Assembly (NCBI GenBank): GCA_009602725.1
Contig: WELB01000014.1
Coordinates: 194,749-220,222 of the forward strand
Reading direction: 5' to 3'
DNA from: Spirogloea muscicola
Lineage: Eukaryota; Streptophyta; Zygnematophyceae; Spirogloeales; Spirogloeaceae
Length of the DNA stretch: 25,474 bases
Numbering within the stretch: the first letter of the stretch is position 1; each line of letters opens with the position of its first letter. Positions 1-12,842 of the stretch are shown in pieces. Both the position numbers and the translations under genes were made by a program. The notes under the pieces were generated by a model. The model was not told the origin of the DNA. It made no database searches and saw nothing but the letters and a program-made list of their open reading frames with translations.

Positions 1-2138
1 CCGCGCCTGGCCGTTGCGTCCGCTGCTGCGACGCCGCCGCCGCTGCAGCCACCGGGCAGCGCCGTCGGGTCGTCGAGCTCCAGCGGCGGCGGCTGGGACA
101 GCTCGCTGGCGCGCGCGTGGGTGGCCGGCGCGCTGGAGCAGCTGGAGCAGAGGCAGGCGGCGAGGAGGGAGAGCGGCGACACGCCGGAGGAGGCGCCGGC
201 GGGGAGCAGCGCCGGCAGCAGCCTGGCCAGCTCCGTCGCCGAGGGCGGCGCCGGCTCCAGCCACGGCCAGCTCTCGCGGCGCAGCCTGCGCAAGCTCGTC
301 ATGGAGTATGGCCTCGAGTGGGGGCCGCTGACGGCGCCCAGGTCCTCCACACCTCCCTCCTCCCCAACTCCCTCCTCAGCTGCCTCCTGACCTCCATACA
401 AGGGCTTGTCAACTGCCGTCCGGTATTCGGGCATCAGTTAGCGACCTCTATGTGCTGACTCGTGGTTACCCAGGAGGTTAGCTAAGCAGTTAGTTGCTGT
501 ACATCTGTCAATGTGCTTGCCTTTGTGCTTGGCCACTCAGGCCCTCCATAACTCAAAGCCTACTTGTTACGCTGTGCAGGCTCACGATGCACCATGGGTT
601 GCAGCGGGACTTGGCAGCAGCTGGCGGAGGCCGGAGCAGCGCCGGCGGCGCCCACGTCGGAGCCGGCGGCACCGGCGGCGGCGGCGGCGGACCCCGTGGC
701 ACCACCTCGCAGCCAGCCAGCTTCTCGAGACTGCCGGCGGTCCATCGAGCGGGGCTGCCGCGGCGCCCGTCGCCGTTGGGAGCACCGGCAGTGCAGAGGG
801 AGGACGACGGAGGAGGCGTGGAGAAAAGGGAGGGCCGCAACGGCGGCCGCGGCAGCCTCCGCGCAGCAGCGCCTGCGCGCGGCGCCGCCGCGCTCTGCCT
901 CGCCGGCGTCCTCGTCGGCGGCAGCCTCCTCGGCCTTGCCGCTCCGCCGAGCCTCGGCGATAGCTGGATGGGCGTGCCTGACACTGGCGGCAGTGCAGCG
1001 GTCTACTCCGGCAGGCGGAGCCTCAAGTCGCTGGCAGGGCCGCCTGACGTTTTCGCCGAGCAGCGTCTAGCCGTCCAAGGCCCTCTGGGGCTCGATTCGG
1101 CGGGGACCGCGGCATTGCGGCGGCGGCCAGCAGCCGGCGGCAGCGGCGGTGGCAGTAATGCTCCATGGATCAAGAGCATCGGTCTCGTTCTGGGGTGGGT
1201 CTCAGAGTGCCAACACTAACTCTAGGTCCACCGCGCTGACTTCATGTTTGTACCTAAGCATTGGGCTCCTTTCCATCTTTCCTCACACAATTCTTCCCTG
1301 ATAGTCTAACAGTGGTAATGTTAGTGGCAGTTACCTTAATCAGTAGCTTAATTCATGTGCATTCTCATTCTTACGTATCTTCCGACAGCTCTGGCTCGTA
1401 TGGCGCAGGTGGATGTCGGCGGCATTCTACGTGAGCTCCCGCATTGCGCAGATCGCTCGCAACCACGAGCGCCGCTCTGTCGAGGGCCTCTCCATGGCGA
1501 TGTTCGGCTGCGCCATGGCGGCCAACTCGATGTACGGCGCGTCCATTCTCATGCGCACGCCTGGCTGGTGCGTCACCGCTCTCCACCTTCTGCCGCCCTG
1601 TCCTTGTTAATCTGTGGCTCCGATAGCATATCCATGAACGCCCTCTGTATGCACCTGACTGGCTTTTACAGCCGCTCTTTGAACGTTAGCAGCATTAGCA
1701 GCATTAGTAACATCAGCGTATATGTCCTTCCTCTACTACTTTGTCCTCCCATTGTGCTGCCGAAGCTCAGGCTGCAGTCCTCCCTCCCTCCTTTCCCCCT
1801 CCCTCCTCTCCATGCTGCCCGCAGGACGGACCTGGCCGGCAAAGCTCCCTGGCTGCTTGGCAGCCTCGGCACCGTCTCACTCGACATGGCCATCTACCTC
1901 CAGGTGCGTAAGCCCTAAACCCTCTTTCCTTATCGCCACCTCACAGAGCTCGTAGCTTGGTGCAGTCCCTCCTGACAGCATGGCCGGTGGGCTCCTATGG
2001 CAACGGCAGGCAAGGTACCTTGTGTACTGCTACAGCAACAAGCCTCTGCGCTCCGAGGAGGCGGCGCCGTTGCTCCCCAATAAGCTGGCGCGGCCGGCCG
2101 ATGCCATGGTTGCGACAGACTGCAACTTGGAGCCGTGA
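1..2138 (+). CDS. PQ-loop repeat membrane transporter (Ypq/PQLC2-like), 5'-partial
   Basis: The reliable exons are about 1000-1194, 1409-1567, 1825-1903 and 2010-2138 (TGA at 2136-2138), with phase-consistent GT-AG joins. They encode the second PQ-loop of the family: IGLVLGWMSAAFYVSSR, then AQIARNHERRSVEGLS, a transmembrane stretch, and APWLLGSLGTVSLDMAIYLQ followed by a short charged tail. Known relatives (yeast Ypq proteins, animal PQLC2) are seven-helix vacuolar/lysosomal exporters of basic amino acids; the substrate here is inferred only. A hydrophobic segment (LCLAGVLVGGSLLGLAA) lies at about 892-942. The first PQ-loop should lie upstream of the window. An open, fully GC3-biased segment at 1-341 ends in a phase that fits an exon from 605. 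It is probably the low-complexity inter-repeat linker of the same gene, but the frame between about 605 and 900 is unresolved. The family PQ dipeptide reads AQ here. The gene converges on the minus-strand gene ending at 2314. Confidence 0.78.
425..550 (+). repeat. Dispersed LTRGY-family repeat copy inside a PQ-loop gene intron
   Basis: Positions 431-469 read ASVSDLYVLTRGY in frame. About 30 nt downstream is a tail containing AATGTGCTTGCCTTTG (510-525). The same peptide end and the same tail recur on the minus strand at 25265-25360 and 25195-25232, and the tail alone at about 24400-24440. This is therefore a copy of the dispersed element described below, lying in the putative intron 342-604. 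Confidence 0.75.
1641..1716 (+). repeat. Intronic copy of a short dispersed repeat (CACAGCCGCTCTT family)
   Basis: This lies inside the intron 1568-1824. It reads CCCTCTGTATGCACCTGACT, then a GGCTTTTACAGCC-like hairpin and GCTCTTTGAACGTTAGCAGC. It matches 8689-8757 (intron 1 of spermidine synthase, same orientation to transcription) and the reverse complement of about 24715-24785. Confidence 0.75.
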
Positions 2139-2313
2139 CTGGCAGACGTCCCGGGGATGGCAGTGAGCTGCGAGGGCAAGGCTGCCCCCCCTACGACGAA
2201 GTCCAGGGCGGCCTAAGTGCTCGTCACTCGCCTGTGAGTCGCAGTATGACGTTTAGGCGCTCAGATTGGCAATGGGTCATTAGCAACTTGCTCCATGCTA
2301 GCTGCGCCGAGCA

Positions 2314-5300
2314 TCAGCTGCGCTGCCCCTTGGTCTCTTTGGCGCGTGCCAGCGCGGCCTCGCGCTCCGCTGCGTGCTGCGCCATCCTCGCCACCTTCTC
2401 CTCCTTCTCGCGCCGCCGCAGCTCCTCGGCGCTCGGCTTCTTTGGGGCTGGCGCCTTGCCCTTCTTCGCCTGTGAATGCCAACATCACAGGCAAAGCTTG
2501 TAAGGTGCTTCACGAAGGCGTGAAAGAGAGGAGCCCAAATTCATTGGCCACCAAATGCTTGTTGTCCAGAAGGGTAGCGAGTCAGGTGGGAGTGGAGAGG
2601 TGGGAGGACGATAGTGGACAAAGCAGCGGTAGGGTGGACAGGCGGGAGAATATTCTATTATGTTATGTTATGCACTGAAGAGGGAAGGAGGAAAGCAAGC
2701 CTCGAGGGACTGACGAACTGAGGGAGAAAGGAATAGAGGGTTCAGGGTTTTAGGTCAAGAGGTTTAGGGTTCAGGGGTTTAGGATCTAGGGTCTAGGGTA
2801 CATAGATTAGGGTGGGCTCAAGGAATTAGGGTTTAGGACGGTTTCTGCATACGGCGGCCTTGCCCTTGCCTCCCGGCAGAAGCTCTTCTTGCCGAGCGGA
2901 TGTCGGATGCAGTGTGTAGAGTCTAGGGGTTTAGGGTCATGGGGTCTAGGGTCAAGGAGTTTAGGATCCTAGGTGTAGGGGATGTGCATTAAGGGTACGG
3001 GTTTAAGGGTCTGGGTTTGGGATGGTTCCTGCATACCTCGACATTGCCCTTGCCTCCGGCAGAGGCTCTTCCTGCCGAGCGGATTTAGGATTAGGGGTTA
3101 GGTTACAGGGGTTTCGGGTTTAGGGATTTAGGCTCTGGGATGAGGGTGGAAGTAGATTAGGGTGTAGGGTTTAAGATTCAGGAGTATGGGAGTTTTGAGT
3201 CTAGGGTTTGGGATCAGATCCTGCATACCTCGGCCTTGCCCTTGCCTCCACCCGGCGGCGGCTCCTCCTGCCGAGCGGCAGCCGGAGCGCCGCCGCCACC
3301 CTCGGCTGCNCCGCCGGCCACGTCGAGCAGCGCCTCCTGCACCGCCGCGGCGGCCTGGGCCCCGTGCCACTCCTCCCGCCACGCGTGGTCCAGCAGGGCC
3401 TCCCGCGCTGCCGCCTCGCGCGCCAGGATGGCCTCCCACTCCCGCCGCTCCTCTGGGCCCTGCAGCTTCCTCCAGTCTGGGGCCTCCACTGACGGCGGCA
3501 GCTTCTGCATGAGCCAATGGGGTAGACGCAGCAGTCAGAGTTATTGCCACCATTCCCTCACAAGCAGGCAAGACACATATCACCGGAAATTGTATAGTCA
3601 ATGTGTACTTCAAAGTCCTTCAGCCACTATCTGACACCATTGCCAGCTGATCGAGCTGATTGGGGTGTGAGGGTTGGTTAAGGTTTCCGGTGCAGCGATG
3701 CACCTCCAGCTCCAAGCGAAGCAAAAGGATATGAATAGTTACCCCCCAATTCTCAGGCCGCGGCGGCGGGGGCAGCGCGGCTGCCCTGTCGAGGAGCTCG
3801 CGCTGCACCCTGTACTCCGGGAAGCTCTGCACGATGGCGGGGTCCTGCAGAGCGCGATCCGGATCCAGCTCCGCCATTATCTGGTCGAGATGCAAGCAAA
3901 GGGTCAGCACTGTGGTTCTCGTATAAAGGATCGTATATCCAGAGTGCATGAGCAATCCACCGCACTTATATGGTGATGTCTCAGCTGCATCGCGAGGCTT
4001 TTTACTTGCTGATGCACGTGGGACCAGGGCACAACAAGGAGCAGGATGGACGAAAGTGCCAACTGTTGAGAAAGTGTCTCAGACTCATTGTACAGTCGAT
4101 TAGGATCTGTCTGTGCGCACCTGTTGCGCGGCTTCCCAACCCGCCTCCTTGCGCACCACCTTCTCGCGTGCCATGTCGTACATCGCCGCATTCTGACACC
4201 GTGAAACAAGAAAACCCACAGCTGCAGAGGGGTCCAAAGGCACAGGACCGGCATGGTGCTGCATAGACATTGCCGCTTGCTCAACCAGGCAGTGGAGGTA
4301 CAAGCATGGCGGCCCGCTGGCCGGACCTCATACTGCCACCACAACGCCTGCTTGACGTCCTCTGGCATCGTGAAGCCGCCCTCCAGCTCCGGCCGCTCAA
4401 ATAGCAGGAATCGCGCATTACCCGGATCTGTCAGGACCGCCGCCTTGTTCGTCTGCACGCAGCAATTGCAGCAGGAAAAAAAGAGTCAACAGGCGCTTGG
4501 GCCCTCGTGATTTGATATGCTGGTAAAGATCTTAGTTTCATTGTTACACATTCATTGTTGGTTATGATTTTCATTGTTATGTCGTTGCCGCACTCACATT
4601 GGTGGGCTTGGTCCGCAGCTGCGCGTCCCACCCAAACAACGGCGCATCAAAGATCTGCACGCCATCAGGGTCCTCACAAGCATCAGCCAGCAGCCCAAAG
4701 CCCACATGGCACAAAGCTCGGTAGCTTGCCATCAGCTGCAAGGGGACAGGCCGCTGTTGCAGACCCGGTCGAAGCTGATCTTGTTCTTGAAGGCTTGGCC
4801 GTGACACTCTGGGCACTTCATCACGCCCTGCAGCAGCCCAATCGCTGCGCCCAATCGTCAAGGTGTGGTCGCACACCAGCTAGTGAGAGCGTCATCCAAG
4901 AGGCAAGTAATTTGTGAGCAAAAGCCAGTGCAGCGGTGTTCACCGTGCCGTCGCAAGCTGTGCACGTGCGGCGAGGCAGTGGGAGGCCGGCATCGAGGGA
5001 GCCGGGGAGCTGGATGATGTCTGCGCGCCCGTCCGCAGCCGCCGCTGCCACGGCGGCAACTGTCGCGCTCTCGCCCCTGCGCAGAAACACGAGCATGAGC
5101 CGAGACAATTAATGAGTTTACCATCACCAGACCGAACCTCCCTCCACTAGACCTCAAGCATTCGTTGTGTAAAGCACAAAGTTACAAAAATGACGCCTGC
5201 ATAAGTGTCGAGGCAACGAATGCTTGCTCGAGCCCACCGCTTGAGGTTGGGGCTCCGAATGGCGATGAGCTGCTCGCCACTGCCACCGCAGGTGGAGCAA

Positions 5301-6366
5301 CACAGGCCCTCCCACCCGCTGCAGCGCTGGCACTCCCTGCACCGCCAGCCAAGTGCACCAATGCCAACTGAGGGCCGCCGCCTGGCAGAAGCGCCGGTAA
5401 CACTAAACCCAAATCCTAACCCTTAAACCCTAAGTACTAGATCCTAAACCTTAATGAGTGCCGCCGCCTGGCACAAGCGCTGGTGCGGCAATTGTAAGGC
5501 CGGGCAGCGAGCGTCCTCACTTGGGCCCGTAGAACTTGCTGACAAGGTCGAAGGTCACGGCGGCTGTGCCAGCGGCCGCCACGGCCTGCCGCGGCGGCGA
5601 CACTGGCGCCAGTCAGTATGATGAATGTTCCGGAAGGAAGACAACCAAACCCTTTTGAGTCAGAATGTGCATAATCTATATGGGCTGGAGGTGCTACTAT
5701 CACGACTAGCGGTCCTTGGAGGAGCTCCAGAGGGAGGCGGCGGCAACGGCAGGAGTTGCGCACCGCGACACTGAGGCCGGCAATGTTGCTGACGGCTCGC
5801 GGAATGCCGAGGCCCGTGCGCAGCGCCTCTTGGGCCTCTGTTGCCGAGATCGCAAACCCAAGTATTGTGATAAGCATAGATGTAACAAACATTCTAATAT
5901 GTTAAGAGAACGAAATCAACCAAATGTATAGAGGTGTGTAGATTTCCAGGAGCGTGAGAGCCGCCGCAGACAAAGGCATTGAACACGAAAAGCCTTCTGA
6001 GACTATCTCAGCTTTCTGGGCTTTCTAAGCTTCCTGAGCCCTTTCTATCCGCTCAGCTCATCTGCATTTCCGTTTGCTAATACGACGGAACTCAGAGGGC
6101 TGAGTAGCCCAGCTTGCGGTTCCGCGTCATGTAAACCCACATTCCCCTCTGTCAGTGACTGGCTGGCTTTCACAGTCACCTCATAGCATCAGCAGACGCT
6201 TCTGATTTCTGATTCCCAAGAATGTCATCATAGCCCACATGAACGCAGTAGACGTAGAAGTGATGGGTTTGGTGGGCGCACCGACGTTGAGCTCGAAGGC
6301 GGCGTCACGGGCGGCCTCGGCGGCGCCGCGCGCCCGCGCCACCGCCGCCTTCAGGAAGCCCGCCAT
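2314..6366 (-). CDS. DnaJ-type cysteine-rich zinc-finger protein (12 exons, 489 aa)
   Basis: Exons on the minus strand are 6366-6282, 5837-5764, 5585-5521, 5381-5238, 5076-4944, 4827-4765, 4735-4598, 4452-4327, 4192-4121, 3880-3743, 3504-3229 and 2469-2314. All joins are GT-AG and phase-consistent, from MAGFLKAAVARARGAAEAAR to a lysine-rich end KETKGQRS. Four CXXC-type pairs resemble a DnaJ cysteine-rich domain: C89/C92-QRCSG, C103-STC-GGSG, C161-TAC-DGT and C172-PEC-HGQ. After them come a conserved-looking region (FLLFERPELEGGFTMPEDV, about 252-270), a proline patch and a charged, probably helical C-terminal third. There is no J-domain. Such lone zinc domains occur in plant organelle assembly chaperones; an organellar role is only inferred. 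I do not recognise a specific orthologue. One base is N (3310, exon 11). Introns 3 and 11 carry telomere-like tracts and junction duplications. Confidence 0.85.
2745..3200. repeat. Degenerate TTTAGGG-like array with duplicated exon-11 ends
   Basis: Intron 11 of the minus-strand DnaJ-type gene is filled with variants of GGGTTTAGGGT. Embedded at 2841-2900 and 3024-3082 are two decayed copies of the exon 11 3' end and its donor (original about 3213-3278). The copies lie 184 and 192 bp apart and still carry GTATGCAG at the donor position, read on the minus strand. The array begins about 20 nt into the intron. Confidence 0.85.
5374..5484. repeat. Telomere-like tract flanked by a 25-bp duplicated splice acceptor
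   Basis: GCCGCCGCCTGGCAGAAGCG at 5374 recurs with two mismatches over 25 bp at 5460-5484. Between them (5403-5450) lies a degenerate CCCTAAA tract. The first copy is the acceptor and first bases of exon 4 of the minus-strand DnaJ-type gene; the second sits inside intron 3 and keeps the CCAG acceptor. Splicing to the distal copy would soon reach a stop in frame. Confidence 0.85.
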
Positions 6367-6393
6367 GGCCGCCGCCTCTCTACGCCGCTCCAA

Positions 6394-6490
6394 AACCTAA
6401 ACCTCAAACCTAAACCCTGTCCCCCGTCCTCCGGGCAGCGCCTTGCCTTCGCCGCCGCCGCCGCCGCCGCCGCCGCTGCGGCCGCCGTCG
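6394..6490. promoter_or_regulatory. Upstream region of the DnaJ-type gene: telo-box-like tract and (GCC)n
   Basis: Directly upstream of the minus-strand ATG at 6366, the + strand carries AAACCTAAACCTCAAACC-type repeats (6394-6419), then a (GCC)n run at about 6447-6486. AAACCCTAA-like telo boxes are known promoter elements of plant housekeeping genes. Whether this tract is regulatory or just another telomere-like insertion cannot be told from sequence. Confidence 0.4.
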
Positions 6491-6639
6491 GAGGTCCGCC
6501 CGCGAGGCGCGCCGCAGGACGCGGCGCGCGCGCGGGGCCTCCGGCGGCTGGAGGCAGGGGTTTAAGGCCACCGGGGGTTTAAGCTGGCCAGGCCTTCACA
6601 TTGAGCAAGCCTGCGGCCGCTCAACGGGATGTTGAGCAC

Positions 6640-7540
6640 CCAGTGGCCAGATGAGTCGCTGTGTGCTTTACCGCTTTTCTGACGTCTTTCCGCCTGCTAG
6701 CTATTCAGACTTGCAACTAGTGACTAGAGGTTGCTGAAAGTCCGCTTGCTGCTGTCTCAGTCCTTAGCACTCCGGCTCCTTCGGACCTTGTGCATTCCTT
6801 TGGGCTGGCCTCTCCCAGCCACCAGTTAAACTGGCCGCGCTTGCTTTCTGGCCCCCTCGAAGTCTGTTCCTTCTTTTCTCTGGGCTGGCCTCTCCCAGTC
6901 ACCGCCCTCTCATGGAACCGTCTTTCTCTCTTGTACGTTCCTAGGGGCTGGCCTCTCACAGCCCGTAGTTTGGCCCCTTCGAACCTTGTCAATTCTTTTC
7001 GGGCTGGCTTCTCACAGCCCTTGCCCCCATTGGGAGAGCCACTTCTCTCACAGCGTGCCGGCCGTGCTCTGGCTGCAGCCTCTGGCTTTCGTCAGGGGGA
7101 TTGCTTTTTGGCTGCTAGTCTTTCGGGTTTGCGGCTCCTCACTCGTGGTGACTAAGTGATTCGTCCCACCCAAGCTCTGAGACAGCGCTCTTGGCCCCTT
7201 CGGACCCTTGTCCATTCAATTCGGGCTGGCCGTTCACAACCCTTGCCCCCTTTTCGGGGAGTCACTTCGTTCTTACAGCCACTAGCTTACATCGTAAGAG
7301 CTGCTTTCAAAGCTGGCCAGGATGATGTTGGCTGCTTTGACTCAGTGCCTCGAGAGAGTCAACTTGCACATGGACAGAAGAGAGATAGACAGCTGGTCCA
7401 TGGGCCACACCTTGCATCTCCGTGCTGGCCGTGCTCTAGCTGCAGCCTCTGGCGTTCGTCAGGGGGATTGCTTTCCGGCTGCTAGTTTCTCTGATTTGCG
7501 GCTCCTCACTAGAGGTTACGACGCGGATTTCTAAACTGGA
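6640..7540 (+). repeat. Cluster of dispersed LTRGY-family repeats (three ORF ends)
   Basis: This non-genic stretch consists of repeat copies in the + orientation. Open segments with the shared frame are 6690-6737 (ends SDLQLVTRGC, stop), 7054-7155 (RAGRALAAASGFRQGD ... LRLLTRGD, stop) and about 7397-7534 (LHLRAGRALAAASG ... SDLRLLTRGY, then DADF, stop). Between them are hairpin-forming motifs such as GGCTGGCCTCTCCCAGCC (near 6801) and GGCTGGCTTCTCACAGCC (near 7001), and the leader AGCTCTGAGACAGCGCTCTT (about 7170). No host gene is visible here. Confidence 0.75.
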
Positions 7541-7835
7541 AAGAGCTATTTCAATGTATAAGGCAATGGCTGTGAGAGGCCGAAGGTATGAACATTGCAT
7601 TGCAGTAGATTCATTCAACGGAGCTGTTGCAACGAGGGACATTGCCACGAAAGTAGAAAGTTTTCCATTGGGTTGATAGCAGTGGAAGGCCAGCCCAACC
7701 ACGACTAGTCAAGGTCAGGAAGGGCCAGAAAATACAAGACTACACATCCCCTCGAGTGGCTATAACGAATGGGGGCTCAATAGAAAGGGCTCGCCCATTG
7801 GGATCGCTCATAACCGCCCATTACCAGCCGTATGT
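7541..7835 (-). repeat. Inverted-orientation fragments of the same repeat family
   Basis: AGGCAATGGCTGTGAGAGGC (about 7561) and GGGCTCGCCCATTGGG-like sequence (about 7786-7802) are reverse complements of segments seen in the + cluster and match the minus-oriented cluster at 24780-25140. No open frame of note. Confidence 0.6.
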
Positions 7836-8362
7836 CAGATTAGCTTGCAGCAGGATAAGTGTCAACGTGATGTGAATCAAATAAACGTGATGAAAGCAAG
7901 GCCGAGAGGAGATACAGCGAGTCATCAGATCGATGACTTCTGGCAGCAGAGGCAATCAGAAGCCGACAGAAGCTCAATGGGGGACCGTAGCTGAGAGAGG
8001 CCATCCGTAAGCAGTGGATAGAGCTGGAAGAGCAGCACAGCGGGCGGGCAAGCCGAGTGTACTCGAGCCCATCCAACTGGCACTCCGAGCCACTGCCGTC
8101 CCATGCCTTTCCCGTCCATCCGCCAAGCCTTTCCAAAGCCCCTCCGGCAGCGGCAGCCCCCCAGCCACCACCCACCTCCTCCTCTTCTGGGCGCCCACGT
8201 CGAGGTGCGCCGCCATCGCCGCCACTGTCCTCCTCCTCCTCACGCCCTCACCTCCTCCACCCTCCCTCCACGCGAGGCCTTCCAGTGGCCCATCTCTCAG
8301 AGCTCCTCGAGACGCCAAGGCCAGCGTGCCACGACGACGGCCGCTCCGGCACTACGACGGAC
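7836..8362. other. Non-coding or unresolved upstream region of spermidine synthase
   Basis: No gene is supported. Several open frames overlap on both strands at 8050-8340 (proline/serine-rich on +, arginine-rich on -), which is expected from the base composition. One + frame is open from 8057 into the spermidine synthase start, so a longer 5' end is possible. Confidence 0.4.
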
Positions 8363-8533
8363 ATGCGGCCAGCTGCGCTCGCCTGTGCCGCCGCCGCCGT
8401 CGTTGCCTCTGGAGCCAGAGCCGCAGTTGCTCATGCTCTGCTGCCGCGGCTGCTCAGGCGGTCACCAGCGGCAGCGTCGGCGCGAGGCTGGACAAGGCCG
8501 GGGCGGTGCGGCTCCTCCCTCGGCGCTGTGGCG
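8363..8533 (+). other. In-frame transit-peptide-like extension upstream of spermidine synthase
   Basis: An ATG at 8363 is in frame with the ATG at 8534 with no stop between. The 57 residues begin MRPAALACAAAAVVASGARA, contain eight arginines, and have no aspartate or glutamate. That composition is typical of plastid or mitochondrial targeting peptides. It could be a real leader used by alternative initiation, or open 5' UTR. Confidence 0.4.
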
Positions 8534-11009
<2,476 letters not shown>

Positions 11010-12482
11010 CTGCCGGTCTGCCACCTTCGCAAGCTAGAGCAAATCCGGCCTCTATTCAAGTACCCTATTTTTGGAAGTCCTTGCAAGAGCTCCTACAGAT
11101 ACCTGGCTCGCTCAGAAGGATAGACACAAATTTGACATCGACGCTCATGATGGCCTCCTCATTGGCAACTATTTTGTCTTGGAGGTGTGCAAATTGACAT
11201 TGACCAAGGGCATGGCAATCACAAGCTCACAGTGATCATTTCACGCGACGATCAACATGTAGTACTGCTATTTGTGGAAGCCCTGAACACTCGACTAGGG
11301 ATCCAGATTAATCTCATGGCAAGAAGGTATTGACTGCCAAGGACAGAAAGAAAGAAAGGAAAGAAGGAAAGAAACAGCTCTTCGAATGTAAGGCAATGGT
11401 TGTGAGAGGCCAGCCCAAAGGAATGAACAAGGTCTGAAAGGGGCCGCCGTCGAAAAGCGCAAGACAATTGCATTGCCAGGTCGTTACATGTCCACAACGT
11501 CGTTCGGAAGGGCTGACACCATGACACTGTTACCTTGATGTCGCTGTGTGCTTTAGCGCTTTTCTACTGGGAGAGTCTTTCTTTTGCACTGTTCTGGCCC
11601 CTTCGACCTTCGTTCATTCTCTCTTCTGCGCTGGCCACTCACAGCCGTCGCCCATCACTGGAGGAGCTTTTCTTCTTCACCTCGATACCATCTAATCTGA
11701 ACGAGTGCTTTGACGCTTTGACCCTTTCAGACCCTGTAGCAATGGGCAATGGGCTTTACTGCATTGGGCTGGCCTCTCCCAGCCATTGCCTTTCATTAGG
11801 GTCTCCAGCGGTCCATGGCCCACGCCTTGCATCTGCGTGCTGGCCGTGCTCTCGCTGCGGCCTCCGGCTTTCGTCAGGGGGATAGTTTACCGGCAGCTAG
11901 TCTGTCGGATGTGAGGCTCCTCACTCGTAACTACTAAGTGGTCCATCCTCCCCCGTTCTGCCATAGCCTCTTNGCAGGATCCCGTGTGCAGCACACGTCT
12001 ATTTCTTACTTCTTGTGTACCAAGCAATGCCTCTTCATTTGCTTTCAGAAGGTCTTATGTCAAGTGCAGCGACGTCCTCATGCGGAGACTGCACGGCTTG
12101 TGCACGCTCACGGATGCGCTCGACTGAGCGACTTGCGCAGCATTGGCAGCTTACTGTGGGCCTTGCAGTCAACAGCGCCAAAGCTCCCCACCAAGTACGT
12201 CGCTTGGTGACCCTCACTCAGACGCACTGCAGACCATTGCGCAAGCTTCACTTCCGGAGCGTGACATGAGCAAGGGACGGACTCGTGAGGGTGTGCTGGT
12301 GCGCCTCACAGCATGCACTTTCGGGCCTTTCGGGCCTTATTACATCCCTTTGGGCTGGCCCTCCAACGGGGCGAGCCCTTTCTTCTGACGGCCACTGCCG
12401 TTAATTAATTGGAAGAGCCGTTCGCTATCCTAAAGCCTTATCCATCCTGAGCCGGGCGGGCCAGGGCCCGGGCCAGGCCGCC
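11010..12482. repeat. Intergenic repeat region between spermidine synthase and ssSPT
   Basis: No gene is recognised. Contents: an AAAG/GAAAG-rich simple tract (11342-11373); a minus-oriented fragment with GGCAATGGTTGTGAGAGGCC (about 11393-11412); and a + oriented repeat copy from about 11540 to 11940. The last has hairpin motifs and an open end at 11809-11937, RSMAHALHLRAGRALAAASG ... SDVRLLTRNY, stop. One N lies at 11973. Frames at 12050-12230 (e.g. LAQHWQLTVGLAVNSAKA) are open but I recognise nothing definite in them. Confidence 0.6.
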
Positions 12483-12790
12483 ATGGCCGCCATGGCCGGC
12501 GGCGGCGGCGGCGGCGGCGCGCTGGCGGCGGCGGCGGCGCGCTGCGAGCGCCTGGTCTTCCAGTACAACGTCACCTTCGGGCTCTACATGCTGGACTGGT
12601 GGGAGCGCTACCTCTTCAGTATCCGCCACTCGCCGCCATTGCCAAGGCGCGCCGCTGCGCAGCAATGGCGGCGCGGAGCTCCGCACGCCGTCGTGCCTTG
12701 ACTCAATGCCCGCCGCCAGACTCGCTGGCGGCGCTCACGCTCTGGGTGCTGCTCTACAACGCGTACCACGTCCTCGCCAAGTGGTGGTGA
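12483..12790 (+). CDS. Serine palmitoyltransferase small subunit (ssSPT-like, 68 aa)
   Basis: Small subunits bind the catalytic heterodimer of serine palmitoyltransferase in the ER membrane and stimulate the first step of sphingolipid synthesis. There are two exons, 12483-12618 and 12720-12790 (TGA), joined in phase as LFN-SLAAL. The core reads FQYNVTFGLYMLDWWERYLF, then one hydrophobic helix LAALTLWVLLYNAYHVLAKW. This matches the family layout of an N-terminal YQY...TGLYVLE-PWE element followed by a transmembrane segment. The N-terminus (MAAMAGGGGGGGALAAAAAR) is a Gly/Ala run; a second ATG at 12492 is equally possible. The stop lies only 52 nt before the PPR start on the same strand. It was identified by motif memory, and the gene is short. 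Confidence 0.82.
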
Positions 12791-12842
12791 ACGCCGCCGA
12801 AGCCGGCTCTGAGCTGCCGCGGCGGCTCCCGGCGGCGACGTC

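Noticed and set aside
5521-6366. A separate small gene ending FYGPK followed by TGA at 5522-5520
   Set aside because: The apparent stop spans an intron donor (AA then GTGAGG). Phase-consistent splicing joins it to the zinc-domain exons as one gene.
7397-7534. RQGD in the repeat ORF as a reverse transcriptase GxRQGDPLSP motif
   Set aside because: Only four or five residues agree, no flanking RT motifs (such as a YADD-type box) were found, and several copies lose the motif.
12050-12230. Open frame with LAQHWQLTVGLAVNSAKA, loosely like a reverse transcriptase thumb region
   Set aside because: Similarity is vague and the frame is not supported by flanking motifs; left as part of the repeat region.
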